A DNA stretch of 64,000 nt from Hydrogenophaga sp. PAMC20947. GTDB taxonomy: Bacteria; Pseudomonadota; Gammaproteobacteria; Burkholderiales; Burkholderiaceae_C. A model generated the notes under the pieces. It was given only the letters and a program-made list of their open reading frames with translations. It was not told where the DNA came from and searched no databases. Of this stretch, positions 45,031 through 53,072 are shown one piece after another. The position numbers were made by a program, and so were the translations under genes. The stretch covers positions 3,720,001 through 3,784,000 of the forward strand of contig NZ_CP039252.1 in assembly GCF_004795855.1 (NCBI RefSeq), read 5' to 3'. The number at the start of each line of letters is the position of its first letter. Position 1 is the first letter of the stretch.

Positions 45031-46134
45031 TTAACGCCCCGCGCGCCGGGTGCGCACGGCTGCGGCCAGCCCTTGCAGCACGGGCACGGTTTGCTCAAAG
45101 CTGATGCAGGCGTCTGTCACGCTCACGCCGTGTTGCAGAGGCTGGTCGGCCACGATGTCCTGGCGGCCTTCTTGCAGGTGGCTCTCAATCATGAGGCCAG
45201 TGATACGGGCATCGCCTGCTGCAACCTGGGCGGCCACATCGGCCGCGACGTCGATTTGTTTGCGGTGCTGCTTGCTGCTGTTGGCGTGTGACACATCGAT
45301 CATCACTTGCTCGCGCAGGCCCGCGCTTTTCAGCAGGTCGCAGGCTGCGTTCACGTCTTGTGCACTGTAGTTGGGCGCTTTGCCGCCGCGCAGGATCACA
45401 TGGCAGTCCTGGTTGCCGCGCGTCTCAAACACCGCGGCCTGGCCCATCTTGGTCATGCCCATGAAGGCATGCGGAGCTTGTGCGGCCTGGATCGCGTCGG
45501 AGGCAACCTTGATGCCGCCGTCGGTGCCGTTCTTGAAGCCCACCGGGCAACTCAGGCCACTGGCGAGCTGGCGGTGGCTCTGGCTTTCGGTGGTGCGCGC
45601 GCCGATGGCGCCCCAGCTCACCAGGTCACTTATGAATTGTGGTGACAGCAGATCGAGAAACTCGGTGCCCACCGGCAAGCCGAGCGCCAGCACGTCCAGC
45701 AGCAGCGCGCGGGCCAGCTCCAGCCCTTCGTTGATGGCAAAGCTGTCGTCCATGTGGGGATCGTTGATGTAGCCCTTCCAGCCCACCGTGGTGCGGGGCT
45801 TTTCGAAGTACACACGCATGACGATCAGCAGCTCGTCCTTCAGGGCGTCGGCTTGCGCCTTGAGCAGGTGGGCGTAGGTGATGGCCTGCTCGTGGTCGTG
45901 GATGGAGCAGGGCCCCACGACCACCACGAGGCGGTCGTCCTGGCCATGCAGCACGCGGGAAATGGCCGCCCGGCTGGTCTCGACCAGTGTCTGTGCTGCG
46001 TCTGGGGTGGGCAACCATTCCTGGAGCAGGGCCGGCGTGATCAGCGGGCGCACCGCGCCGATGCGCAGATCGTCGATGCGGGTGGTGTCGAGGGTGGAGG
46101 CGGCAGGCGTGTGGGCGTGAACGGTGTGGGGCAT
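45031..46134 (-). CDS. aroG: 3-deoxy-7-phosphoheptulonate synthase (class I DAHP synthase)
   Basis: A 367-residue class I enzyme joining PEP and erythrose 4-phosphate in the first step of aromatic amino acid synthesis. Signatures are VVVGPCSIHDHEQAI, with the metal-binding Cys, EKPRTTVGWKGYINDP, FKNGTDGGIKVA and MIDVSHANSSKQH. The length and these motifs match AroF/AroG/AroH-type alpha enzymes. Which feedback inhibitor it obeys cannot be told here. It is 20 bases upstream of the patatin gene; the two may be co-transcribed. Confidence 0.95.
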   Translation of the reverse strand: MPHTVHAHTPAASTLDTTRIDDLRIGAVRPLITPALLQEWLPTPDAAQTLVETSRAAISRVLHGQDDRLVVVVGPCSIHDHEQAITYAHLLKAQADALKDELLIVMRVYFEKPRTTVGWKGYINDPHMDDSFAINEGLELARALLLDVLALGLPVGTEFLDLLSPQFISDLVSWGAIGARTTESQSHRQLASGLSCPVGFKNGTDGGIKVASDAIQAAQAPHAFMGMTKMGQAAVFETRGNQDCHVILRGGKAPNYSAQDVNAACDLLKSAGLREQVMIDVSHANSSKQHRKQIDVAADVAAQVAAGDARITGLMIESHLQEGRQDIVADQPLQHGVSVTDACISFEQTVPVLQGLAAAVRTRRAGR

Positions 46135-46168
46135 GCCGCATTGTCGCAGTCCCTGCCCCAGAAAAGGT

Positions 46169-47446
46169 TCAATCCGAGGCGCCGGGGGTTGTCTTGGGCA
46201 TGTGCCGGTACACCAAGCCACGGGAAACCCCCAGCAAACGGGCGGTTTTGGCTACGTTGCCGTGGTGAACCTTCAGCGTTTCCCTGATCAGGCGGCGTTG
46301 CGATTCGGCCAGGGAAGATGCCTCGTGTGCGGGCTCTGCTGCCGCTGGCGGCGGCGGCTCAGGCGGTGCTGCCGTTTGGGTTGGCGTTTGCTCAGGCAGG
46401 CAGACCGCGGCTGCAAGGCGCCTCTCGGGCAGCGGGCCGGCTTCAGGCGGGCACCCAGGCGTGTCGCTGACCCAGTTGACTGCGTGGCGGGTATCGATGC
46501 CATCGGCGCTTTGCATGCTGGCCCTGGCCCAAATACCCAGGCCGCTGGGCAGCTGCACCAGCTGCGGCCTGGCCGCGCGACTCAAACCCAGCAAATCGCG
46601 CAAATCCATACCGAGCACATCGTTGGTATGCATACCCCCGGTCTCTTGGGAGGCGCCGAGCAAACTGTGCCCCACGCGGTTGATCCAGATCACCTTCCCG
46701 TGGGTGTCCACCCCCAGCAAGCCTTCCATGGGGGTGTTCAGCAGGCTGGGGGCGGTTTGAAACTGCAACACCAGCAATTCGCGCGATTGCGCCATGAGCA
46801 AGCGGTTGCCGATCGTGGTCGCAAACATGCCCACCACTGCCGCCGCATCAAATCCAAAATCACGCGCTTCGGTGGACAGATCCAGCACCCCGGCGAGTTG
46901 TCCATGGATATCGCGAATGGGCGCCGCCGCGCAGCGCAGCTCCCTGAACAGGGTGTAAAAATGTTCGCCAGCTTCCACGTGGCTGGCTTGCCCGGTGTGC
47001 ACGACGATGCCCGGCGCTGTCGTGCCCAAGCGGTTCTCAGCCAGGTTCACACCCAGTCGGGAGGCCTTGTTCAAAACCGATTGGTTGGCCTCGTCGGTGT
47101 TTTGGGAGATATGCACGATCACGCCGCGCTCATCGGTGAGCAACACGCGGCAATGGGTGCCGCTCAACGAGGCCTGCAATTGCGCCAGCTCCTGGCTGGC
47201 GGCCTGGATCAGATCTTCGTTGCGTTCCAAAGCGGCGCTCAGTGCACTGCGGCCCACGGGTTCGATGGCGGGCGACTTTTCACAGCGTTGGCCCAGCTGC
47301 CGACAACGATCCCAGGAGTGAATCATGGTCTCGCTGACCAGCCCTGACGGGCGCAAACCCTCTTCGAAGAACCGCTCTCGGGCCAGTGCCGTGCGCTGCG
47401 CCGGCGTGCGAAAAAAAGGCTGATTGGGCAGGTTTTGGGTGTTCAT
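46169..47446 (-). CDS. AcoR-like regulator with GAF and Fis-type HTH but no AAA+ domain
   Basis: A 425-residue regulator. The N-terminal region (about 80-210) matches the GAF sensor of acetoin/glycerol regulators (RLGVNLAENRLGTTAPGIV, HVEAGEHFYTLFRELRCAAAPI), a PAS-like region follows (GVDTHGKVIWINRVGHSLLG), and the C-terminus is an HTH_8/Fis helix-turn-helix (HHGNVAKTARLLGVSRGLVYRH). The sigma-54-interacting AAA+ ATPase found in AcoR is absent, replaced by a Pro/Ala-rich linker. It diverges from the quinoprotein dehydrogenase gene, which it probably regulates. The start at 47446 ignores a much longer antisense frame. Confidence 0.82.
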   Translation of the reverse strand: MNTQNLPNQPFFRTPAQRTALARERFFEEGLRPSGLVSETMIHSWDRCRQLGQRCEKSPAIEPVGRSALSAALERNEDLIQAASQELAQLQASLSGTHCRVLLTDERGVIVHISQNTDEANQSVLNKASRLGVNLAENRLGTTAPGIVVHTGQASHVEAGEHFYTLFRELRCAAAPIRDIHGQLAGVLDLSTEARDFGFDAAAVVGMFATTIGNRLLMAQSRELLVLQFQTAPSLLNTPMEGLLGVDTHGKVIWINRVGHSLLGASQETGGMHTNDVLGMDLRDLLGLSRAARPQLVQLPSGLGIWARASMQSADGIDTRHAVNWVSDTPGCPPEAGPLPERRLAAAVCLPEQTPTQTAAPPEPPPPAAAEPAHEASSLAESQRRLIRETLKVHHGNVAKTARLLGVSRGLVYRHMPKTTPGASD

Positions 47447-47554
47447 GTGGCGCGGAATGGATTCGGCCAGACCGTTGTCATCTGCAGACTCCGACACACG
47501 CTGCTGCGTGACAACCGGGCAAACCCTGAGTGGCTGTCGCCTGGGTTGCGCACA

Positions 47555-47571
47555 TGTTCCGACGCGGAACA
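47555..47571. promoter_or_regulatory. Perfect palindrome TGTTCCG-ACG-CGGAACA between regulator and dehydrogenase
   Basis: A perfect 7-3-7 inverted repeat sits near the middle of the 237-base divergent region, about 110 bases from each start codon. It is the natural candidate operator for the Fis-type HTH of the neighbouring regulator. No sigma-54 promoter with correct GG-GC spacing was found. Confidence 0.55.
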
Positions 47572-47683
47572 GATGCGGACGAGGGAAAACCCGGTGGTGC
47601 ATGGAACAGCATAAATTTCCACAATGCAAAGGTTGCTGGCCAGAAAAGTTCGACCGGCATCTACCACCACAAGGAGACAAGGC

Positions 47684-49354
47684 ATGGTCATCAATCGCAC
47701 CCTTCTCGGCAGCACTTTGCTGATGGCGGCGCTGGGCTCGGTTCAAGCGCAAAGCCTGGACGATTTGAAGCGAGACGCCACCACCCCCGGCGACGTCCTC
47801 ACGTACGGCATGGGTTACAACAACCAGCGGTACAGCACGCTGAAAGACATCAACACGGGCAACGTGGGCAAGCTGCGTCCCGTCTGGGCCTACAGCCTGA
47901 ACAACCCGCAGAGCCAAGAGTCTCAGCCCATTGTTTACCAGGGCGTGATGTATGTGACGACCCACAACAGCACGGTGGCGCTCAACCCCGTGACCGGCAA
48001 GCAAATCTGGAAACAGGAATTTGACCTGCCGCAAGATGTGTTCAAGATGGCCTGCTGCGGCATCTTGAACCGCGGCGTTGCCATCTACAACGGCAAGCTG
48101 TTTCGCTCCACGCTGGATGCGCATGTGATCGCCATGGATGCCAAGACGGGCAAGCAGCTCTGGAAGGTCAAGGGCGCCGATTATCAGAATGGCCAGGCCA
48201 TGACCAGCGCGCCGCTGATTGCCAATGGCGTGGTGTTGACCGGCATTGCCGGTGGTGAATACGGCACGCGCGGCTTCATCGATGCCTGGGACCCGGAAAC
48301 GGGCAAGCAACTCTGGCGTTTCTACACCACCGCGGCACCCGACCAGAAAGGCGGCGACACCTGGCCCGGGGATACCCACCTGAAGGGGGGGGCGCCCACC
48401 TGGCTCACCGGCGCTTACGATCCCGAGCTGGATCTCGTTTACTGGGGCACCGGCAACGGTGGTCCGTGGAACCCGAACGCACGCAAAGGCGACAACCTGT
48501 ACATCGATTCGGTCTTGGCGATCCGGCCCAAGACCGGTGAGCTGGTCTGGCACTACCAGTTCAGCCCCAACGATCCCTACGATTACGACGCGACCGAAGT
48601 GGGCATGTTGGTCGATATGAAGATCGACGGCAAAGTCCGCAAGGTCTTGACACAAGCCAACCGCAACGGCTTCATGTACGTGCTGGACCGTGCCAATGGC
48701 GAGCTGCTGGCCGCCAACCCGTATGTGAAGGTCAACTGGGCCGACCGCATCGATCTCAAAACCGGCCGCCCGGTGCACAGCGAGATCGACAAAAAAGCGC
48801 GAGCTGGTGAAGACGTGGAGATTTTTCCGTCGGTACTGGGCGGCAAGAACTGGACCCCCATGTCGTGGAACCCGGCGACCGGCCTGGCCTATGCCAACAC
48901 GCTCAACATCAGCTGGCCCTACCAGCTGGCCAAGCCCGAATACAAAAAAGGTGAGTGGTATCTCGGGGTGAACTTCCGCGGCGTGAACATGCCCAAGAAC
49001 GAACCGCACGGCTACCTCAGCGCCATCGATCCCATGACGGGCAAGAGCAAGTGGCAAATGGCCTGGCCCGGTCAGCCCAGCATGGCGGGCACGTTGTCGA
49101 CCGCAGGCGGACTGGTCTTCACCGGTGCGGCCACGGGCGAGTTCATGGCGGTGGATGCCGAGACCGGCAAGAAGCTCTACGAATTCCAGACCAGCTCCGG
49201 CATCATCGGCCTGCCTGTCACCTTTGAGCAAGATGGCAAGCAGTACGTGACGGTGGTGTCTGGCTCGGGGGGTGTCTGGGCATTGGTGGGCGATGAACGC
49301 ATGTCGCAAGTGCCTGCTGGCGGATCGGTCTGGACGTTTGCGCTCGATAAATGA
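47684..49354 (+). CDS. PQQ-dependent alcohol dehydrogenase, lanthanide-type signature
   Basis: A 556-residue periplasmic quinoprotein with a Sec signal (LLGSTLLMAALGSVQAQS) and an eight-bladed propeller. The vicinal disulfide pair is in MACCGILNRG; metal ligands include the Glu of GIAGGEYGTRGF, the Asn of GTGNGGPWNP and the Asp in PNDPYDYDATE. There the catalytic Asp is followed two residues later by a second Asp, the feature that distinguishes lanthanide-dependent (XoxF/PedH-type) from calcium-dependent enzymes. AAGGAG precedes the ATG at 47684. It is first in an operon with cytochrome c and a XoxJ-like protein. Likely substrates are short alcohols, unproven. Confidence 0.87.
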   Translation: MVINRTLLGSTLLMAALGSVQAQSLDDLKRDATTPGDVLTYGMGYNNQRYSTLKDINTGNVGKLRPVWAYSLNNPQSQESQPIVYQGVMYVTTHNSTVALNPVTGKQIWKQEFDLPQDVFKMACCGILNRGVAIYNGKLFRSTLDAHVIAMDAKTGKQLWKVKGADYQNGQAMTSAPLIANGVVLTGIAGGEYGTRGFIDAWDPETGKQLWRFYTTAAPDQKGGDTWPGDTHLKGGAPTWLTGAYDPELDLVYWGTGNGGPWNPNARKGDNLYIDSVLAIRPKTGELVWHYQFSPNDPYDYDATEVGMLVDMKIDGKVRKVLTQANRNGFMYVLDRANGELLAANPYVKVNWADRIDLKTGRPVHSEIDKKARAGEDVEIFPSVLGGKNWTPMSWNPATGLAYANTLNISWPYQLAKPEYKKGEWYLGVNFRGVNMPKNEPHGYLSAIDPMTGKSKWQMAWPGQPSMAGTLSTAGGLVFTGAATGEFMAVDAETGKKLYEFQTSSGIIGLPVTFEQDGKQYVTVVSGSGGVWALVGDERMSQVPAGGSVWTFALDK

Positions 49355-49710
49355 TGCCTGGCAGACAGTTTTTGCTGATGTGTCTGGCCGCCACTTCGGT
49401 GGCGGTCTGCGCACAAACGAATACCGATCCGGCGATGATGCCCGTGCCCGGTCCACCGACGCAGGCGCTGGTGGACAAGGGGCGGGCCCAGTTCGACCGC
49501 ACCTGCGCGCAGTGCCATGGACGCAACATGGTGAACTCGGGGACCACGTCGTACGATCTGCGGCGTTTTCCCATCGACGAATCCGACCGGTTTTTCAACT
49601 CGGTGACCAACGGTAAAAACAACATGCCGTCGTTCAAAGGCGCGCTGGATCCTGGCGCGATCCAGTGGTTGTGGGCCTATGTGTCGACGCGTGGTGGCAA
49701 GGAGATGTGA
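49351..49710 (+). CDS. Cytochrome c, probable electron acceptor of the quinoprotein
   Basis: A 119-residue class I c-type cytochrome with a cleavable signal (LLMCLAATSVAVCAQ). One haem site, CAQCH, lies about residue 52, with a distal Met in KNNMPSFKG. It overlaps the dehydrogenase stop by four bases and is followed one base later by the XoxJ-like gene, the arrangement of xoxF-xoxG-xoxJ. It should take electrons from the PQQ enzyme toward the terminal oxidase. Confidence 0.9.
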   Translation: MMPGRQFLLMCLAATSVAVCAQTNTDPAMMPVPGPPTQALVDKGRAQFDRTCAQCHGRNMVNSGTTSYDLRRFPIDESDRFFNSVTNGKNNMPSFKGALDPGAIQWLWAYVSTRGGKEM

Positions 49711-49711
49711 G

Positions 49712-50644
49712 ATGTTGAATCGAGTTTTTAAGTGGCGAGGGGTGGTGCTGGCCGCTGCCTTGATCGGTCTGGCTGGCGCTGCTTTCGCCCAGGTGGAGGG
49801 TGGCAAGCCCGCACTGGCGGTTTGCATGAGCGAAGACAACGCGCCGCTGTCGATGGCGCGCAAAGGTCAGTTGAGTGGTTTTGATGTGAAGATGGCAGAG
49901 GCCGTGGCTCAGGAGCTGGGTCGGCCCTTGCGCCTGGTGCCCTTCGAATCGGAGCTGGAGCAAGACGCCAATTTCGCTATTGAGGTGAATGCGTTGCTCT
50001 CGGCGGGTGTATGCGATCTGGTCAGCGGATTCCCTTTGTTGGCGACCGACCTCGGTCAGCCCGGTCGTCTCAAGGCCAAGCCACCGGACTACCCCGGTGC
50101 CAAGCGACCGCGCGATCGAGCCGACGTGACGTTGGGCAATGTGGTGGCCAGCCACCCTTACCAAGGCATGGCCTTGCAGTTGGTGCAACGCGAGGACGCA
50201 CCTCGGGCCAATGGCCTGGGCGAGCTGCGCGATCAGAAGATCGGCGCCGTTGCCGGGACGCTGGAGGGCACTTTGATCGCCACCTACCAAGGCGGTGCGC
50301 TGCTGCCCGACATGGTGTCGATGGGCAAGCTCGATGACCGCTGGGCCGCGCTGGAAAGCGGCAAAGTTGATGCGATGCTGATGCCCAGCACCGCGTGGGA
50401 TGTGTACCGCACGCGCGCTGCCGCACCATTGCGTTTGCGGGCGGGGCCACCCCAAAGTTTGGGTATCAACGTGGGCTGGGTCGCTCTGGCCGGCAAGCCC
50501 GAATTGATCGAGGCGGTCAATCGTGTGGCCGCGCGCGAAGCGCAGTTGCAGCAATGGGCGCAAGACGTGGGCTTGCAGCGCCTGCCGCCGACCGAGCCTG
50601 CCGTGGCTCGGGAGCTGTCGCTGGCGGCCTTGCTCAAGCCCTGA
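49712..50644 (+). CDS. XoxJ-like periplasmic solute-binding-fold protein
   Basis: A 310-residue protein with a Sec signal (VVLAAALIGLAGAAFAQ) and a type 2 periplasmic binding fold, recognised by LAVCMSEDNAPLSMARKGQ then GFDVKMAEAVAQELG and VGWVALAGKPELIEAVN. In quinoprotein operons such proteins (XoxJ/MxaJ) are thought to help activate the dehydrogenase rather than feed an ABC transporter; none is encoded here. It ends the three-gene unit, and the NlpC/P60 gene converges from the other side 14 bases later. Confidence 0.82.
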   Translation: MLNRVFKWRGVVLAAALIGLAGAAFAQVEGGKPALAVCMSEDNAPLSMARKGQLSGFDVKMAEAVAQELGRPLRLVPFESELEQDANFAIEVNALLSAGVCDLVSGFPLLATDLGQPGRLKAKPPDYPGAKRPRDRADVTLGNVVASHPYQGMALQLVQREDAPRANGLGELRDQKIGAVAGTLEGTLIATYQGGALLPDMVSMGKLDDRWAALESGKVDAMLMPSTAWDVYRTRAAAPLRLRAGPPQSLGINVGWVALAGKPELIEAVNRVAAREAQLQQWAQDVGLQRLPPTEPAVARELSLAALLKP

Positions 50645-50658
50645 CCTTTGCGCAGCGC

Positions 50659-51150
50659 TCAGGGGCGGCGGAAGCTCTGGGCCTGGCGCTGCCAGTAGGG
50701 GTTGTTCAAACGGTCCAGACGCACCTGGCCACCGCTTGAGGGGGCATGCACAAACCGGCCCTCGCCGACGAAGATGCCTGCGTGAAATGCCCGGCCGCCA
50801 CCAAAGATGACCAGGTCGCCTGTGCGCAGGTCATCTTCACCGACAGGGCGTCCAAAATCGGTCAGCTGGGCCACCGTGCGGGGTGGTGCTACACCGGCGC
50901 GCGACTTGTACACGTAGCCGATCAGACCGCTGCAGTCGAAGCCGCTGTCGGGCGTGTTGCCTCCCCAGCGGTAGGGGGTGCCCACCAGGCCCAGCGCGTG
51001 AATGGCGATATCGCTCGACTGTTCGTCCGTCAGGGGGGCGTGTGCGGGCTGTCGGTCGGGCCTTGGCGCACTGGCGCAGCCGCCGAGCAGCATGGCAAGA
51101 CCCACGGCCACGCAGAGAAGCGCCTTCTGGACAGGGTTCGTGGGTGTCAT
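50659..51150 (-). CDS. NlpC/P60 cell-wall peptidase lipoprotein
   Basis: A 163-residue lipoprotein. The lipobox LLGGC (Cys25) follows a short hydrophobic signal. The NlpC/P60 domain carries the catalytic Cys in GFDCSGLIGYVYK, the His in FHAGIFVGEGRFVHAPSS, and PYRWGGNTPDSG before the Cys. Such enzymes cleave D-Glu-meso-DAP bonds in peptidoglycan peptides. The exonuclease gene is just upstream, separated by 29 bases. Confidence 0.88.
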   Translation of the reverse strand: MTPTNPVQKALLCVAVGLAMLLGGCASAPRPDRQPAHAPLTDEQSSDIAIHALGLVGTPYRWGGNTPDSGFDCSGLIGYVYKSRAGVAPPRTVAQLTDFGRPVGEDDLRTGDLVIFGGGRAFHAGIFVGEGRFVHAPSSGGQVRLDRLNNPYWQRQAQSFRRP

Positions 51151-51179
51151 GGGTGGTATGGGTATCGGGTGGGTGCTGC

Positions 51180-51824
51180 TCAATGGCATGGCAGGTCAGC
51201 GCCGCTGGTGGCCCCGCGCAAGCCGGCGAGGCGCTTGGCCACAGCGGCTTTGCTGATGCGTTGCAGGGTCATGAGAAAAGCATGATCGGGGTTGTCCACG
51301 CTGTGGCGTGTGCGCAGGGTGTGTTGCAGGTGAAGCAGCAGTTCGGTGGCCATCTCGGCGTCTGCCAGGGCGCGGTGGGCTGCGCCCGTTCGAGGCAGCT
51401 GGTAGCGGTCCACCAGCGCACCAAGTTTGTGGCTCGGCGCTTCGGGGTTGAGGCGCCGCGACAGCAAGACGGTGCAGGCAAAGAGGTGAGGCGCGTTCAG
51501 GCCGGCCCGCGCCAGCTCGGCTGCCCAGTAGCGCTGGTCGAACGAGGCGTTGTGGGCCACCATGGGCGTGTCGCCCACGAAGCGCGCGGCTTCGCTCATG
51601 ACTTGCTCGGCCGGCGGCGCGGCCTGCACCATGGCGTTGGTGATGCCGGTGAGGTGGGTGATGAAGGCCGGGATGTACACGCCGGCATTCATCAGGCTCT
51701 GGTAGCGGTCCACCACGCGCCCGCCCTCGGTGAGCACGATCGCCACCTCGGTGGCGCGATCACCCATGGACGGCGAAATCCCCGTGGTTTCAAAGTCGAT
51801 GACGGCCAAGCGTTGGGTACCCAT
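51180..51824 (-). CDS. DEDDh 3'-5' exonuclease (DnaQ-like)
   Basis: A 214-residue DnaQ-superfamily exonuclease. Exo I is VIDFETTG (D and E), Exo II is MVAHNASFDQRYW (D) and Exo III is AAHRALADAEMA (H and D), the complete DEDDh set. It is shorter than PolC-type or Pol III epsilon subunits and lacks a polymerase-binding tail, so it may act in repair or RNA turnover. The start at 51824 begins six codons inside a longer frame. It is divergent from the Tim44-domain gene. Confidence 0.87.
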   Translation of the reverse strand: MGTQRLAVIDFETTGISPSMGDRATEVAIVLTEGGRVVDRYQSLMNAGVYIPAFITHLTGITNAMVQAAPPAEQVMSEAARFVGDTPMVAHNASFDQRYWAAELARAGLNAPHLFACTVLLSRRLNPEAPSHKLGALVDRYQLPRTGAAHRALADAEMATELLLHLQHTLRTRHSVDNPDHAFLMTLQRISKAAVAKRLAGLRGATSGADLPCH

Positions 51825-51990
51825 GTGCGCATCGTAGGGCATTGGGGCGAGGGGCCTCGGTAGATCAGTCGTCTGCCCAGATCAATGTTCAGTATTTTTA
51901 AGAGTATTTATCAGAAAACTGTTACTTTTTATTGATTGATTGAAAGGGTATCCTCGCCCCCTGTTCTTTGATTTCTGTGCAGGAGACACC

Positions 51991-52890
51991 ATGAAATTTC
52001 TCACCATGCTGGCGATCGTCTTGGGCTTGGGCCTGAGCAGCGCCGCAATGGACGCTGAAGCCAAGCGTTTTGGGGGCGGTCGCTCCCTGGGCATGCAGCG
52101 TCAGGCCGCACCACCCAAGGCTCCGGCCAACGCCACGCCGGCGGCACCAGCCGCAGCGGGCGCCGCTGCGGCGGCCCCCAAGCGTTCATGGATGGGCCCG
52201 TTGGCGGGTCTTGCCGCTGGTTTGGGCTTGGCCGCACTGGCTTCCCACCTGGGCTTTGGTGAGGGCTTCGGTTCGATCTTGCTCATTGGCTTGGCGGTGA
52301 TGGCCGGGCTGGCCATTTTTAAGATGGTGATGCGCAAACGCGCTGAGGCCAATGCTGGAGCAGGAGGCGCAGGCTTCCAGGGCATGCGCTACGCGCACGA
52401 AACCCCGGGCACCTCGCCGGGTGGCTCGGCTTTCGAACGCATGCCCACGGCGGGCAACACCGGCTCCATGATCGGCAGCAACCTGGGCGGTGGCGCTTCG
52501 GCTGACAGCCGCAGCATCCCGGCCGACTTTGACGTAGCCGCTTTCGAGCGCAATGCCAAGGTCAATTTCATCCGCCTGCAGGCCGCGCACGATGCCGGCG
52601 ACCTGGAAGACATCCGCCAGTTCACCGCGCCCGAAATGTTTGCCGAAATCCGCATGGACCTGAACGACCGCCAAGGCGCCGTGAACAAGACCGATGTGAT
52701 CGAGCTGCAAGCGGCTGTCACCGAAGTGGTGGAAGAAGCCGACCGCTACATCGTGAGCGTGCGCTTTACCGGCTCGGTGCGTGAAGACGACGCGCCGGCG
52801 CCTGAAGCTGTGGACGAAATCTGGCACATGACCAAGGCCGTGAACGGCTCTGGTGGCTGGGTCGTCTCCGGTATTCAGCAACAAGCCTGA
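51991..52890 (+). CDS. Tim44-domain membrane protein
   Basis: A 299-residue protein with a signal-like N-terminus (MLAIVLGLGLSSAAMDAEA), an Ala/Pro-rich segment, a hydrophobic region (about 65-115, WMGPLAGLAAGLGLAALASHLG and LLIGLAVMAGLAIFKMV), and a C-terminal Tim44-like domain (about 175-299) beginning FDVAAFERNAKVNFIRLQAA and ending VNGSGGWVVSGIQQQA. The fold resembles mitochondrial Tim44; bacterial roles are poorly defined. AGGAG precedes the ATG. A terminator follows. Confidence 0.85.
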   Translation: MKFLTMLAIVLGLGLSSAAMDAEAKRFGGGRSLGMQRQAAPPKAPANATPAAPAAAGAAAAAPKRSWMGPLAGLAAGLGLAALASHLGFGEGFGSILLIGLAVMAGLAIFKMVMRKRAEANAGAGGAGFQGMRYAHETPGTSPGGSAFERMPTAGNTGSMIGSNLGGGASADSRSIPADFDVAAFERNAKVNFIRLQAAHDAGDLEDIRQFTAPEMFAEIRMDLNDRQGAVNKTDVIELQAAVTEVVEEADRYIVSVRFTGSVREDDAPAPEAVDEIWHMTKAVNGSGGWVVSGIQQQA

Positions 52891-52924
52891 GATTCATCCT
52901 CCTCCTGGCGATGACGCCAGTTCC

Positions 52925-52956
52925 AGCCCCGCAGCCTGAAGGCTCCGGGGCTTTCT
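52925..52956 (+). terminator. Rho-independent terminator after the Tim44-domain gene
   Basis: AGCCCCG (52925-52931) pairs with CGGGGCT (52946-52952), with an inner AGCC/GGCT stem, followed by TTTCTT. Confidence 0.8.
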
Positions 52957-53002
52957 TGCGTCTGCCTCAGGGAAAACCACAATCCCCTCGCAACGGCTAA
53001 AT

Positions 53003-53021
53003 TTGTATGATGACCAGACAA
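53003..53021. promoter_or_regulatory. Putative GntR operator upstream of the tetronate operon
   Basis: TTGT (53003-53006) and ACAA (53018-53021) frame the 19-base sequence TTGTATGATGACCAGACAA, a spacing seen in FadR-subfamily operators. It lies 52 bases before the chosen start of the GntR gene and would allow autoregulation and control of the downstream operon. Confidence 0.4.
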
Positions 53022-53072
53022 CATGAGGGATCTGGCATTCGCCAGTCTTTCCGAAATTCACCCCGTCTCCCT

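Noticed and set aside
47600..47640. A sigma-54-like -24/-12 element (TGGTGC...CAGCA) before the quinoprotein gene
   Set aside because: The distance between GG and GC is 13 instead of 12, and the adjacent regulator lacks the AAA+ domain needed for sigma-54.
47447..49456. A minus-strand open frame of about 670 codons that would extend the AcoR-like regulator to 1095 residues
   Set aside because: It is antisense to the PQQ dehydrogenase gene, which has clear motifs, signal peptide and ribosome-binding site. The GAF regulator starts naturally at 47446.
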